Made by a program: the position numbers and the translations under genes. Under the pieces are notes generated by a model. The model was not told where the DNA came from, did no database searches, and worked only from the letters and a program-made list of their open reading frames with translations. Positions 15,337-23,903 of a stretch of 34,333 nucleotides of DNA are shown piece by piece. Each line of letters begins with the position of its first letter. Positions within the stretch are counted from its first letter, which is position 1. This DNA is from Pacificimonas sp036351775 (GTDB lineage: Bacteria; Pseudomonadota; Alphaproteobacteria; Sphingomonadales; Sphingomonadaceae), in assembly GCA_036351775.1 (NCBI GenBank), contig JAZBPX010000019.1, positions 1 through 34,333 on the forward strand, in the 5' to 3' direction.

Positions 15337-16233
15337 ATGACGTCACCCGATCCCCAGCTCCTCGCCAAGGCCGAGATCCTCACCCAGGCCCTCCCCTATA
15401 TCCAGAAATATGCCGGCTGCGTCTTCGTCGTGAAGTTCGGCGGTCATGCCATGGCCGACAACGCCCGCGCCCGCGAATTCGCCGAGGACATCGTCCTCCT
15501 GAAGGCGGTCGGCATCCACCCCGTCGTCGTCCACGGCGGCGGTCCCCAGATCGGCGCGATGCTTCGGCGCCTCGGCGTCGAAAGCGCCTTCGTCGACGGC
15601 CTCCGCGTCACCGATGCCGAAACCGCCGCGATTGCCGAAATGGTCCTCGGCGGCGCGATCAACAAGGAGATCGTGGGCTGGATCGGCGATGCCGGCGGCC
15701 GCGCTGTCGGCCTCACCGGCAAGGACGCGCGCCTGGTAACTGCGCGCAAGGTTCGCCGCACCGCCCGTGACCCGGAAAGCGCCATCGAACGCGAAATCGA
15801 CCTCGGCTTCGTCGGCGAACCCGACCGGGTCGACCGCCGCATCCTTGACGTCATGATCGCAGACGGTGTCGTGCCGGTCATCGCGCCGATCGCGTCCGGC
15901 GCTGACGGTCACACCTACAACATCAACGCCGACACGATGGCGGGCGCTATCGCTGGTGCCCTTGGCGCGACGCGGCTATTCCTGCTGACAGACGTCGCCG
16001 GTGTACTCGACAAGGATGGACATTTGGTCCCTGAACTTTCGCCGGACGCCGTTCAGGCCCTCCGCGACGACGAAACGATATCAGGCGGCATGATCCCGAA
16101 AATCGAGACCTGCCTCGCGGCAATCGCAAGCGGGGTGCGCGCCGCCGTTATTCTCGATGGCCGTGTCCCCCACGCGATGCTGCTTGAGTTTTTTACACCG
16201 CAAGGTGCCGGTACGCTTGTGAAGTCGTCTTAG
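15337..16233 (+). CDS. argB: Acetylglutamate kinase
   Basis: A 298-residue enzyme of arginine biosynthesis that phosphorylates N-acetylglutamate. Visible motifs are VVKFGGHAM (phosphate-binding Lys and Gly pair), VVVHGGGPQIG, VLGGAINKEIV, LTGKDARL, the NINADTMAGAIAGAL nucleotide-site segment and GGMIPKIETCLAAI near the C-terminus. ATG 15337 gives the family N-terminus (MTSPDPQLLAKAEIL); the frame stays open to ATG 15208 but those 43 codons look non-coding. Its stop overlaps the stop of the convergent MFS gene. Confidence 0.96.
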   Translation: MTSPDPQLLAKAEILTQALPYIQKYAGCVFVVKFGGHAMADNARAREFAEDIVLLKAVGIHPVVVHGGGPQIGAMLRRLGVESAFVDGLRVTDAETAAIAEMVLGGAINKEIVGWIGDAGGRAVGLTGKDARLVTARKVRRTARDPESAIEREIDLGFVGEPDRVDRRILDVMIADGVVPVIAPIASGADGHTYNINADTMAGAIAGALGATRLFLLTDVAGVLDKDGHLVPELSPDAVQALRDDETISGGMIPKIETCLAAIASGVRAAVILDGRVPHAMLLEFFTPQGAGTLVKSS

Positions 16234-17525
16234 ACGCGTTCCGGCGGTAGATGCGGCGCGGCCTGCAAAAGCCGGTTCAGCTTCCAGGCGGCCCAGATAA
16301 CGGCCAGGTTGACCAGACCTGCTGCCAGCAGAACCTCGGATACGTCGAGACCCGCTGTCAGGAGCGCTCCCGCACCCAGGGCCCCGATCACCATGAAGCT
16401 GGAGTTCATGATGTTGTAGGCCGCGATGGTTTTCGCGCGCTCGGCGGCATCGCTGCGCGCGACAAGAATCGCGTAGAGCGGAACGACCAGGCTGCCCCCC
16501 GCCATCGCAAACGCTGTAAGGTCGACGGCAATTCGCCACGCTTCAGGTGCTGCCAAGAAGGTCATGGCTGATACGAGTTCCTCGCTTACCCGGGCATCGG
16601 CATAGGCGTGGATCGCGAAATAGAGATCGATCGCAGCAACCGACATCAGGAGCATCGATAGGGGAAGCGTCTTGGCCGTGATCCGCGGTCCCAGATAACG
16701 CCCGATGGCGAGCGAACCGATTGCGACCCCTATCGAGAAGCAGGCTACGAAAAGGTTGGCGACACCTTCCGTGCCTCCGATCGTGCCTCGAACCAGAGGT
16801 ATGAAGAGCGTGGTGAACACGATGCCGAGGAGCCAGAACCACGAGCCGCAGAGGGCCGCGTACCAGAGCGCTCGCACTTCGTAGAGGCGGCGCAGGACGT
16901 GCCAGCTACTTACGAACGGATTCCAGTTGATACACGGAGCCTTAACAACTGGCGGGGCCGCCGGTACGGCCCACGCGCCGGCGATGCCGACTGCAGCGAC
17001 CACGATCACGCCGACCATCAGAATCTCTGGGGTCACGATACCGCCGGATAGCTGTCCTGTCAGGATCGCTGTATAGGTGCCCGCCTCGATCAGCGCGGTG
17101 CCGCCGGTGATTTCGCTGTCCTTCAGATGTTGCGGCAGGATCGCATATTTTATGGGACCGAAGAAGGTCGACTGGAGGCCCCTGCAGAACAGCACAAACA
17201 ACATGAACGGTACCGACTGAAGCCACAGCGCCCAGACGCCGAAGCCCATGATGACGATCTCGGCGATCTTGATGATGCGGATGGTCCGCGCCTTGCAAAC
17301 CGCGTCGGCGATCTGACCAGCGAGGCCAGAAAACAGCGCGAATGGGAGGATGAACAGACCGCCAGCCACCGTAACCAGCTGCGCCGCAGCATCAGGCTCA
17401 TTCACCATAAGACCGTAGGTCAGGTAGAAAAGCAGGCCAAAGCGGAATAGGTTATCGTTGTAGGCCGTAAGGAACTGCACCGCGAACAGCGGCCCGAACC
17501 GGCGCGTGGAAAGTAGCTGGATCAT
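16230..17525 (-). CDS. MFS transporter, LplT-like
   Basis: A 431-residue transporter with about 12 hydrophobic segments. The N-terminal FGPLFAVQFLTAYNDNLFRFGLLFYLTYG is the signature of MFS members related to LplT, the lysophospholipid flippase of the Aas repair pathway; FCRGLQSTFFGPIKYAILP is also typical. No acyltransferase partner (aas) is visible nearby, so the substrate is uncertain. The gene is less GC-rich than its neighbours. Its stop shares bases with the argB stop (convergent), and 139 bases upstream the next gene begins divergently. Confidence 0.85.
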   Translation of the reverse strand: MIQLLSTRRFGPLFAVQFLTAYNDNLFRFGLLFYLTYGLMVNEPDAAAQLVTVAGGLFILPFALFSGLAGQIADAVCKARTIRIIKIAEIVIMGFGVWALWLQSVPFMLFVLFCRGLQSTFFGPIKYAILPQHLKDSEITGGTALIEAGTYTAILTGQLSGGIVTPEILMVGVIVVAAVGIAGAWAVPAAPPVVKAPCINWNPFVSSWHVLRRLYEVRALWYAALCGSWFWLLGIVFTTLFIPLVRGTIGGTEGVANLFVACFSIGVAIGSLAIGRYLGPRITAKTLPLSMLLMSVAAIDLYFAIHAYADARVSEELVSAMTFLAAPEAWRIAVDLTAFAMAGGSLVVPLYAILVARSDAAERAKTIAAYNIMNSSFMVIGALGAGALLTAGLDVSEVLLAAGLVNLAVIWAAWKLNRLLQAAPHLPPERV

Positions 17526-17664
17526 CCCCGGTCACCAGCCCTAGCCGCGTTCGCTGGTTTGAGCCAGTGCCCCAGCAGCTAAGCGCTCGCAGTTGATCTG
17601 CTCCGGTGAAAAGAGCGCTTTCTCCGCGCCTCGGGACCGGCTAGCGCGGACCCAGATCGAACCA

Positions 17665-18042
17665 ATGATCAGCAAGATAGACTTGAGCAACATCGATCCA
17701 TCTCACCGTGGCGCAGCGCGCAATCGCCCACTGAAGGCCGCGCTGCTGATGCTGTCGGGCAGTGTCCTGTTGCTGCCGGTCGGCGCGGCTGCCTATGTAG
17801 CGCACCGATGGCACCGCGAATGCGGTCCGCGTTGCTGGGAAGCCTCACATTATGTTTATCACGTACGAACCGCCTGGTACGCAGCCTTGCTCCTGATTGC
17901 CGGGATTGGTGGATTTCTGCTTGTCGTTGGAATTCTTATCCTGATGGCGTTGCCTGCTTGGGTCCTGATGCGGTCCGTCGTACCGCTTCGCCATGCATTG
18001 AGGCGGGAAGCGATTCCAAGACCTCACTCACGATTGATTTAG
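17665..18042 (+). CDS. Small hypothetical membrane protein
   Basis: A 125-residue protein, taking ATG 17665; the frame is open from 17593, but those residues look unlike coding sequence. There are two hydrophobic helices, LKAALLMLSGSVLLLPVGAAAYVAH and WYAALLLIAGIGGFLLVVGILILMALPAWVLM. The loop between them holds two Cys (ECGPRCWEASHY), probably on the periplasmic side. I recognise no family. The ribosome site is weak. It lies between a divergent MFS gene and a Nudix gene on the same strand, 28 bases upstream of the latter. Confidence 0.5.
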   Translation: MISKIDLSNIDPSHRGAARNRPLKAALLMLSGSVLLLPVGAAAYVAHRWHRECGPRCWEASHYVYHVRTAWYAALLLIAGIGGFLLVVGILILMALPAWVLMRSVVPLRHALRREAIPRPHSRLI

Positions 18043-18069
18043 TAGAGCTCCCACAATGATAGCCGTCGT

Positions 18070-18582
18070 ATGACCACAGCGAGCACAGTCTGGGCCGGGC
18101 AGTACCTTGAAACCGTCGTCGATGGGCGGTGGGAATATGTGCGTCGCAACGGGGGGCGCGGTGCGGCAGTAATCTTTGCCCTAACCCCAGCGAACGAACT
18201 GATCCTGGTTGAACAGTATCGTGTTCCGCTGGGCAGGTCCTGTATCGAGCTGCCGGCGGGAATTGTGGGCGACGAGGATGCCAGGGAGTGTTTTGCCGAT
18301 GCCGCGATCCGGGAACTTGAAGAGGAGACTGGCTGGCGAGCGGACGTGATGCGCGAAGCTGGCACCTTTGCTTCCACGCCGGGGCTTGCCGCTGAAGAAT
18401 TTCGACTTTTTGCCGCGGGAGGTTTGCGACAAACCGGAACCGGCGGCGGGGTCGATGGTGAGGACATCACCGTCCATCTCGTGCCCCTTTCCGGCTTGAA
18501 CGAATTTCTGAAGGCAGCGAGCGCGCGTGGTGCCGCCATTGACAAAAGTCTGTGCCTGATCTCGCTTCTGCGGCAATTCTGA
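18070..18582 (+). CDS. Nudix hydrolase (ADP-ribose pyrophosphatase-like)
   Basis: A 170-residue protein with a complete Nudix box from G67 to W89: G-x5-E73-x7-R81-E82-L-x-E85-E86-x-G88-W89. The preceding ILVEQYRVPLGRSCIELPAGIV is typical of the NudF/ADP-ribose diphosphatase group, and the following FASTPGLAAEEFRLF supports that subgroup. It would hydrolyse ADP-ribose or a similar nucleoside diphosphate linked to another moiety, with Mg2+ held by the Nudix glutamates. The ribosome site is weak. folE follows 39 bases after its stop. Confidence 0.9.
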   Translation: MTTASTVWAGQYLETVVDGRWEYVRRNGGRGAAVIFALTPANELILVEQYRVPLGRSCIELPAGIVGDEDARECFADAAIRELEEETGWRADVMREAGTFASTPGLAAEEFRLFAAGGLRQTGTGGGVDGEDITVHLVPLSGLNEFLKAASARGAAIDKSLCLISLLRQF

Positions 18583-18621
18583 CCTTGGCGGGAGGTGAGG
18601 GCGAGCCTAGCGTCCTGCGCT

Positions 18622-19245
18622 ATGTCCGATACCCCGAGCAACGGCGACCTGATCGCCGCCCCCGACCGCGATGCCGAAATTCCCGATGACGTTCTGGCGG
18701 CCGTTCGGCGCCTGATCGAGTGGTCGGGCGACGACCCGGACCGGGAGGGTCTGGTGGACACGCCGGGGCGGGTTGCGCGGGCCTGGCGCGAATATTGCCA
18801 GGGTTATGGAGAAGTCCCTGGAGAACATCTGGACCGCATTTTCGAAGAGGTTGGAGGCTATGACGAGATCGTCCTCCTTCGCGATATTCCCTTCCAGTCG
18901 CACTGCGAGCATCACATGGCGCCGATCATCGGCAAGGCACACATCGCCTATTTGCCGAAAAATCATGTGGTTGGCATATCGAAACTCGCCCGCGTGCTGA
19001 ACGGCTTCGCGCGGAGGCTGCAGGTGCAGGAACGGCTGACGGCGGAGGTCGCGGACTGTATCTGGGACAAGCTGCAACCGCGCGGCGTGGCGGTGGTTAT
19101 CGAGGCGAGCCATGCGTGCATGACGGCGCGCGGGGTGCGGACCCCGGGTGTCACCATGACCACCAGCCGCATGATGGGGCACTTCCGGGACCATGAGGCG
19201 GCGCGGAAAGAGGTGCTAACGCTTATGGGTGTTTCCAAGGGATGA
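18622..19245 (+). CDS. folE: GTP cyclohydrolase I
   Basis: A 207-residue enzyme, the first in folate (tetrahydrofolate) synthesis, converting GTP to 7,8-dihydroneopterin triphosphate. Zinc ligands are C95, H98 and C166 (SHCEHHMAPIIG and ACMTARGV), with catalytic H97. Other conserved parts are GLVDTPGRVARAWREY, GISKLARVLNGFARRLQVQERLT and TPGVTMTTS. ATG 18622 gives a normal N-terminus; an in-frame GTG at 18595 is possible. Its TGA overlaps the ATG of the M24 peptidase gene (ATGA), so the two are coupled. Confidence 0.96.
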   Translation: MSDTPSNGDLIAAPDRDAEIPDDVLAAVRRLIEWSGDDPDREGLVDTPGRVARAWREYCQGYGEVPGEHLDRIFEEVGGYDEIVLLRDIPFQSHCEHHMAPIIGKAHIAYLPKNHVVGISKLARVLNGFARRLQVQERLTAEVADCIWDKLQPRGVAVVIEASHACMTARGVRTPGVTMTTSRMMGHFRDHEAARKEVLTLMGVSKG

Positions 19246-20549
19246 AGCGGCTTGTCCTTGCGCTGATCGCTCTCGGTCTTGCTGTTCCAACAAGCGCGCA
19301 GGTCGATACGATCCTGCCCCTGCGCGAACGCGCGCCGCTGGAAGACAGCATCCTGAAGGAACGGCTGGACGTCGTTGTGCCTGCGGAAATGAGGGCGCGC
19401 GGGATCGACATGTGGATCCTGATCGCGCGCGAATATGCCGAGGATGCGGTCGTTCGCACGATGCTGGATGCGAACAGCTTTGCCGCGCGCCGCCGGACAA
19501 TCCTCGTCTTTCATGATCCAGGCGAAGGGGAACCCGTCGAGCGGTTCACGGTCAGCCGTTATGATCTTGCCGATCTGTTCGAAAGCGCGTGGGCACCGGA
19601 GGAACAGCCCGATCAATGGGCGCGCCTTGCCGAAATCGTCGCCGAGCGCGACCCGGCCCGGATTGCCGTCAACATTTCGCCACAGACGGCCGCAGCGGAT
19701 GGCCTGACAAAGTCCCAATATGATGCGCTGATGGCGGCACTGCCCGACCGCTATCAGGCGCGGATCATACCAGCAGAGGAACTGGCCATTGGCTGGCTGG
19801 AAACGCGGACAGAGACCGAACTTGCGCTATATCCCTCTATCGTTGCGACCGCGCATGAACTGATTGCCGAAGCGTTCAGCAATGCCGTCATCACGCCCGG
19901 CAGGACGACAGCCGATGACGTGCGCTGGTGGCTGCGCCAGCGCGTTGCCGACCTCGACATGGACGTCTGGTTTCATCCCTCCGTGGCGATCTTTCGGGCG
20001 GGTGAAGCGGATTCGCTGACCGGCGACACCGTGATCCAGCCCGGCGATATGCTGTGGACCGACTTCGGCATCACCTATCTGGATCTCAATACGGATACCC
20101 AGCAGATCGCCTATGTCCTGAGGCCGGGCGAGGCGGACGCTCCTGACGGCATGAAGGCGGCCATGGCACAGATGCTGCGCGTCGGAGACATTCACACGGC
20201 AGCGTTCGAGGCGGGCGTGAGCGGCAACGCGGTCCTGTCGCAAATTCTCGAGCAGGCTGCGGCAGAGGGTATCGATGCAACGATTTACTCTCACCCGCTA
20301 GGCTATCACGGCCATGGCGCAGGTCCGGCCATCGGGTTCTGGGACAATCAGCAGGCAACGCCCGCCGGTGCCTATCTGGTTCGCCCGATGACGGCGTGGT
20401 CGGTGGAATACAAGATCGACGCCCCCGTTCCCGAATGGGGCGGTCAGGTGGTGCCGTTCCGATCCGAGGAAGATGGCTGGTTCGACGGCGAAACCTTCCG
20501 CTATCTCGACGGGCGGCAGACGAGTTTTCATCTGATCGGCAGCGAATAA
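19242..20549 (+). CDS. Exported M24 family metallopeptidase
   Basis: A 435-residue protein with a signal peptide (MKRLVLALIALGLAVPTSAQ) and the pita-bread fold of Xaa-Pro aminopeptidases and prolidases. Likely metal ligands are D274 (LWTDFG), D285 (LNTDTQQ), H358 (GYHGHGAG), E389 (SVEYKID) and a Glu at 409-410. It would act in the periplasm on peptides or peptide-like amides; the true substrate is unknown. It overlaps folE by 4 bases and precedes an AbgT-family transporter, a context that could hint at folate-fragment or peptide use. Confidence 0.88.
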   Translation: MKRLVLALIALGLAVPTSAQVDTILPLRERAPLEDSILKERLDVVVPAEMRARGIDMWILIAREYAEDAVVRTMLDANSFAARRRTILVFHDPGEGEPVERFTVSRYDLADLFESAWAPEEQPDQWARLAEIVAERDPARIAVNISPQTAAADGLTKSQYDALMAALPDRYQARIIPAEELAIGWLETRTETELALYPSIVATAHELIAEAFSNAVITPGRTTADDVRWWLRQRVADLDMDVWFHPSVAIFRAGEADSLTGDTVIQPGDMLWTDFGITYLDLNTDTQQIAYVLRPGEADAPDGMKAAMAQMLRVGDIHTAAFEAGVSGNAVLSQILEQAAAEGIDATIYSHPLGYHGHGAGPAIGFWDNQQATPAGAYLVRPMTAWSVEYKIDAPVPEWGGQVVPFRSEEDGWFDGETFRYLDGRQTSFHLIGSE

Positions 20550-20637
20550 GGCTGGGCACCAGTGGTCGATGACGGCACCGGCTGCCCGCGCACCGCTTTC
20601 AGTCGCCATTCAGTTTGGGCGGCGCTAGCATGGCGGC

Positions 20638-22227
20638 ATGTCTACTTCTTCCACTGCTGAGAGCGCGGAGACGCGTGGGTTTCTGGCCTGGGTCGAGCGC
20701 ACGGGCAACCGCCTGCCCGACCCTGTCTTCATCTTTGCCTATCTGATCGGGGTCCTAGTCCTGATCAGCGTCATCGCGGCGGTGACCGGCCTGTCGGCGG
20801 CGCATCCGACGGCGATTGACGAGGAAACGGGCGCGCCCCTGGTCATTACGGCGGAAAGCCTGTTGTCCGCGGGCAATATCCAGCGGCTGTGGGTCGAGAT
20901 GCCGACGACCTTCACGCACTTCCATCCGCTGGGCTATGTGCTGGTGGTGATGCTGGGCGCGGGCGTCGCCGAGCGGTCCGGGCTGTTCGGCAGCGGCATG
21001 AGAGCCGCCGTTTCGGGTGCACCGACCTTCTTCCTGACACCGATCGTCGCGCTGACCGCCATGGTCGGCAACCTGGCCGCAGATGCGGCCTATGTCGTGC
21101 TGATCCCTCTGGCCGGGATCGTGTTCGCCGCAGCGGGACGCCACCCCATCGCAGGAATCGCGGCGGCCTTTGCCGGGGTATCCGGCGGTTTTTCCGCCAA
21201 CCTGGTGCCGGGCCAGCTCGACGCGCTGCTGTTCGGGATTACCGAGGCGGCCGTCGAGACGGTCTTTGCCGACTTCACCGCCAACATTGCTGGCAACTGG
21301 TACTTCATCCTCGCGATGACGTTCATCTTCCTGCCGGTCATCTGGTTCGTGACCGACCGGATCATCGAGCCGCGGCTGGGCGGCTATGACCGTGCGGCCG
21401 CGTCGACCGACATCGCGGAGGAAACGGCAGAGGCCGGGGCGCTGTCGGAAACCGAGCGCAAGGGGCTGCGCTGGGCTGGGATGGCTGCACTGGGTGTCGT
21501 CGCGCTGTGGCTGTTCTTCCTGTTCGGGCCCGGCACGCCCCTGATCGACGAAAGCGCGACGGCAGAAGCGCGGCTGAACCCCTTCTACCGGTCGCTGGTA
21601 GCAGGGTTTTTCGTGCTCTTCCTCGCGTGCGGCTGGGCCTATGGCAGTGCGGCGGGCACGGTCACGGGTCACCGCGACATCGTGAAAATGATGACCGACG
21701 CGATGGGCGACCTCGCCTATTATCTCGTTCTGGCGTTCGCAGCGGCGCACTTCGTGGCGATGTTCGCATGGTCGAACCTCGGCCTGATCCTTGCGGTGCA
21801 TGGGGCAGACGCGCTGCGAGAGCTCGCGCTGCCCGCGCCGCTGCTGCTGGCGATGATCGTGCTGTTTACCGGTGCGCTGAACCTGTTCGTCGGTTCGGCG
21901 AGCGCGAAATGGGCGCTGCTGGCCCCGGTGGTCGTGCCGATGCTGCTGCTCCTCGGCATCAGCGCCGAAACGACGACGGCCGCCTACCGCGTCGGCGACA
22001 GCGCGACGAACATCATCACGCCGCTGATGGTCTATTTCCCGTTAATCCTGATCTTCTGCCAGCGCTGGCAGAAGGAGTTTGGCCTCGGCAGCCTGATGGC
22101 GGTGATGCTGCCCTATTCGCTGTGGCTGCTGGCATCGGGCGTGGCGCTGATCATCGCGTGGGTTGCGATTGGCGTTCCGATGGGGCCGAACGCGCCGATC
22201 TTCGTGGATGTGCTCGGCGCGAGTTAG
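20638..22227 (+). CDS. AbgT family transporter
   Basis: A 529-residue inner-membrane protein with many hydrophobic helices. GFLAWVERTGNRLPDPVFIFAYLIG at the start, VMLGAGVAERSGLFG, GNLAADAAYVVLIPLAG, GVSGGFSANLVPGQLDALLFGITE and the late GDSATNIITPLMVYFPLIL are the family hallmarks. AbgT of E. coli imports p-aminobenzoyl-glutamate; the related MtrF and YdaH have been described as sulfonamide exporters. Direction and substrate are unknown here. It starts 88 bases after the M24 peptidase, close to folE. Confidence 0.93.
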   Translation: MSTSSTAESAETRGFLAWVERTGNRLPDPVFIFAYLIGVLVLISVIAAVTGLSAAHPTAIDEETGAPLVITAESLLSAGNIQRLWVEMPTTFTHFHPLGYVLVVMLGAGVAERSGLFGSGMRAAVSGAPTFFLTPIVALTAMVGNLAADAAYVVLIPLAGIVFAAAGRHPIAGIAAAFAGVSGGFSANLVPGQLDALLFGITEAAVETVFADFTANIAGNWYFILAMTFIFLPVIWFVTDRIIEPRLGGYDRAAASTDIAEETAEAGALSETERKGLRWAGMAALGVVALWLFFLFGPGTPLIDESATAEARLNPFYRSLVAGFFVLFLACGWAYGSAAGTVTGHRDIVKMMTDAMGDLAYYLVLAFAAAHFVAMFAWSNLGLILAVHGADALRELALPAPLLLAMIVLFTGALNLFVGSASAKWALLAPVVVPMLLLLGISAETTTAAYRVGDSATNIITPLMVYFPLILIFCQRWQKEFGLGSLMAVMLPYSLWLLASGVALIIAWVAIGVPMGPNAPIFVDVLGAS

Positions 22228-22245
22228 AGATCGCCCCAAAGCCGG

Positions 22246-22347
22246 TGTCATCCTGAACTTGGTTCAGGATCCACGCCGTAGCGACTCGGTTAAGTGGTTC
22301 CTTACGCTAAGGTAATGGTGTGGGTCCTGACATTCGTCAGGATGACA
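22246..22347. repeat. Composite three-hairpin repeat between convergent genes
   Basis: The ends TGTCATCCTGA (22246-22256) and TCAGGATGACA (22337-22347) are exact inverses. Between them are three hairpins: TCCTGAAC-TTG-GTTCAGGA, CCTTA-CGC-TAAGG and TCCTGAC-ATTC-GTCAGGA. The CATCCTGAACTTGGTTCAGG motif is common in sphingomonads. It separates the convergent abgT-like and dehydratase-like genes and may serve as a terminator for both. Confidence 0.82.
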
Positions 22348-22389
22348 GTGGGAGGGAGGTAAGGCCAGCCAGATCGCCAGGGCCAAGCG

Positions 22390-23892
22390 CTACTCCTCGA
22401 TTCCGGCCAGGTCCTTCGCCAGCTTCTTCTTGCCCTCCGCGTCCATCTGGCGGGCGATCTGGATGCGCTGGGCCTGTGGGCTGCCCGCGCCGTGGAGGCT
22501 CTCGGTCAGGTAGCCGACGGCGTTACGGCCGAGGGTCATGTTCTCGATCAGGCGAAGCATGCGCTGGCGGTGCTCGACGGGGATGTCGTCCTTCCCCTTC
22601 ATGTATTTCTTCAGGATGGGGCCGGCGATGTCGTGCTCGAAGTCGGCCTGCGACGGCATGGTGACGACGATGCCGCCCGCGATGTCCTGCGCCATGCGGC
22701 TGATTTCATAGGGGAAGCGGGTGACGTTGTGCTTGCAGACGTTGGAGAGCATGGAATCGTTCATCCACGCGCCCGACGCGAGCGGCATCGCCTCATGACT
22801 GGAGGCGATGCCGCTTGAGAAGATGGTCTCGTTAAGGTGGACCATCTCGACGAGCTTGCCCTTGATGTGGCTCGCCTTTTCAACGCCGTTCATTTCCGCG
22901 ATGGCGGCGGCCGCGCCGACCATGACATCGCCGAGCCCGGTTTTGCAGACATAGGAGGCGCGGTGATAGGCGGTGAAGCGGGCCACCATTTCCTGCGCGA
23001 ACTCATGCTCGCCGTCCATCAGGACATGGTCCCAGGGGATGAAGACATCGTCGAAAACGGTGAGCGTTTCCTGCCCGCCGAACTTCGCATTGCCCTTATC
23101 GATGTCGCCCGCCTCGAAGGCGCGGCTGTCGCAGCTTTGACGGCCGTAGATGTAGGTGATGCCCTCCGCATCGCCGGGAACGAGGCCGACGACGGCATAG
23201 TCTCGGTCCTCCGGGCCGAGATTCATGGTCGGCATGACCGCGATCCAGTGGGAATTGAGGCCGCCGGTCATGTGCGCCTTCGCCCCCGTCACGTAGATGC
23301 CGCGCTCGGTGCGGCGGGTGACGTGGAGGAACATGTCGGGATCGGCCTGTTCGTGCGGGCGCCTGGAGCGGTCGCCCTTCGGATCGGTCATGCCAGCGCC
23401 GATGATGATGTTGCGGCGCTGCGCCTCTGCCAGGAAGGCGAGGAAGCGGTCGTGGTACTCCGTGCCGCGCTTCTGATCGATGTCGTAGGTGATCGAGTGG
23501 AGGACGGAGACCGTGTCGAGCCCGGCGCAGCGCTGGAAACAGGTGCCGGTAATCTGGCCGAGGCGGCGCTGCATGCGGTTCTTCTGCACGAGGTCCTGCG
23601 GGCTTGTCGGGATGTGGAGGAACCGGTTCACGCGCGCGTCGATGATGGGGGAATGCGCGCTCGCAAGCTCCGGGTCGCTGTCGGCGAGGTCGTAGGTCGC
23701 CTTCAGCGCGTTGATCGAGGGCCGGATCATCGGATTGTCGACCGGCTCTGGCACGGTCTCGCCGAACAGGTAGACGGTGACGTCGCGGCCGCGCAGGCTT
23801 TCGACATAGTCATCGCCGGAACGAATGACGGGCGTGCGGTCGATGCGGGCCTTGGCGGTTTCCTCGCGCGGGCGTTTCGGTTCGGCGTTCAT
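22390..23892 (-). CDS. 4-hydroxybutyryl-CoA dehydratase / HpaB-family flavoprotein
   Basis: A 500-residue protein of the 4-hydroxyphenylacetate 3-hydroxylase superfamily. It resembles 4-hydroxybutyryl-CoA dehydratase (AbfD) most: LGQITGTCFQRCAGLD, GAGMTDPKGDRSRRPHEQADPD, GAKAHMTGGLNSHW, YGRQSCDSR, GNAKFGGQETLTVFDDVFIP and GAGSPQAQRIQIARQ. AbfD holds a [4Fe-4S] cluster with three Cys and one His; equivalents here look like C118, C122, H310 and C316, plus FAD. The H-to-C interval is six residues, one shorter than I recall for AbfD. It starts 11 bases after a diheme cytochrome gene, so the two are co-transcribed. The substrate is unknown; a hydroxylase or isomerase role is also possible. Confidence 0.85.
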   Translation of the reverse strand: MNAEPKRPREETAKARIDRTPVIRSGDDYVESLRGRDVTVYLFGETVPEPVDNPMIRPSINALKATYDLADSDPELASAHSPIIDARVNRFLHIPTSPQDLVQKNRMQRRLGQITGTCFQRCAGLDTVSVLHSITYDIDQKRGTEYHDRFLAFLAEAQRRNIIIGAGMTDPKGDRSRRPHEQADPDMFLHVTRRTERGIYVTGAKAHMTGGLNSHWIAVMPTMNLGPEDRDYAVVGLVPGDAEGITYIYGRQSCDSRAFEAGDIDKGNAKFGGQETLTVFDDVFIPWDHVLMDGEHEFAQEMVARFTAYHRASYVCKTGLGDVMVGAAAAIAEMNGVEKASHIKGKLVEMVHLNETIFSSGIASSHEAMPLASGAWMNDSMLSNVCKHNVTRFPYEISRMAQDIAGGIVVTMPSQADFEHDIAGPILKKYMKGKDDIPVEHRQRMLRLIENMTLGRNAVGYLTESLHGAGSPQAQRIQIARQMDAEGKKKLAKDLAGIEE

Positions 23893-23903
23893 TGGCTGTG
23901 TTC

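Noticed and set aside
16230..16233. Four-base overlap of the argB and MFS gene ends considered as a mis-called stop
   Set aside because: Both proteins have full-length, family-like C-termini; overlapping convergent stops are common in compact genomes.
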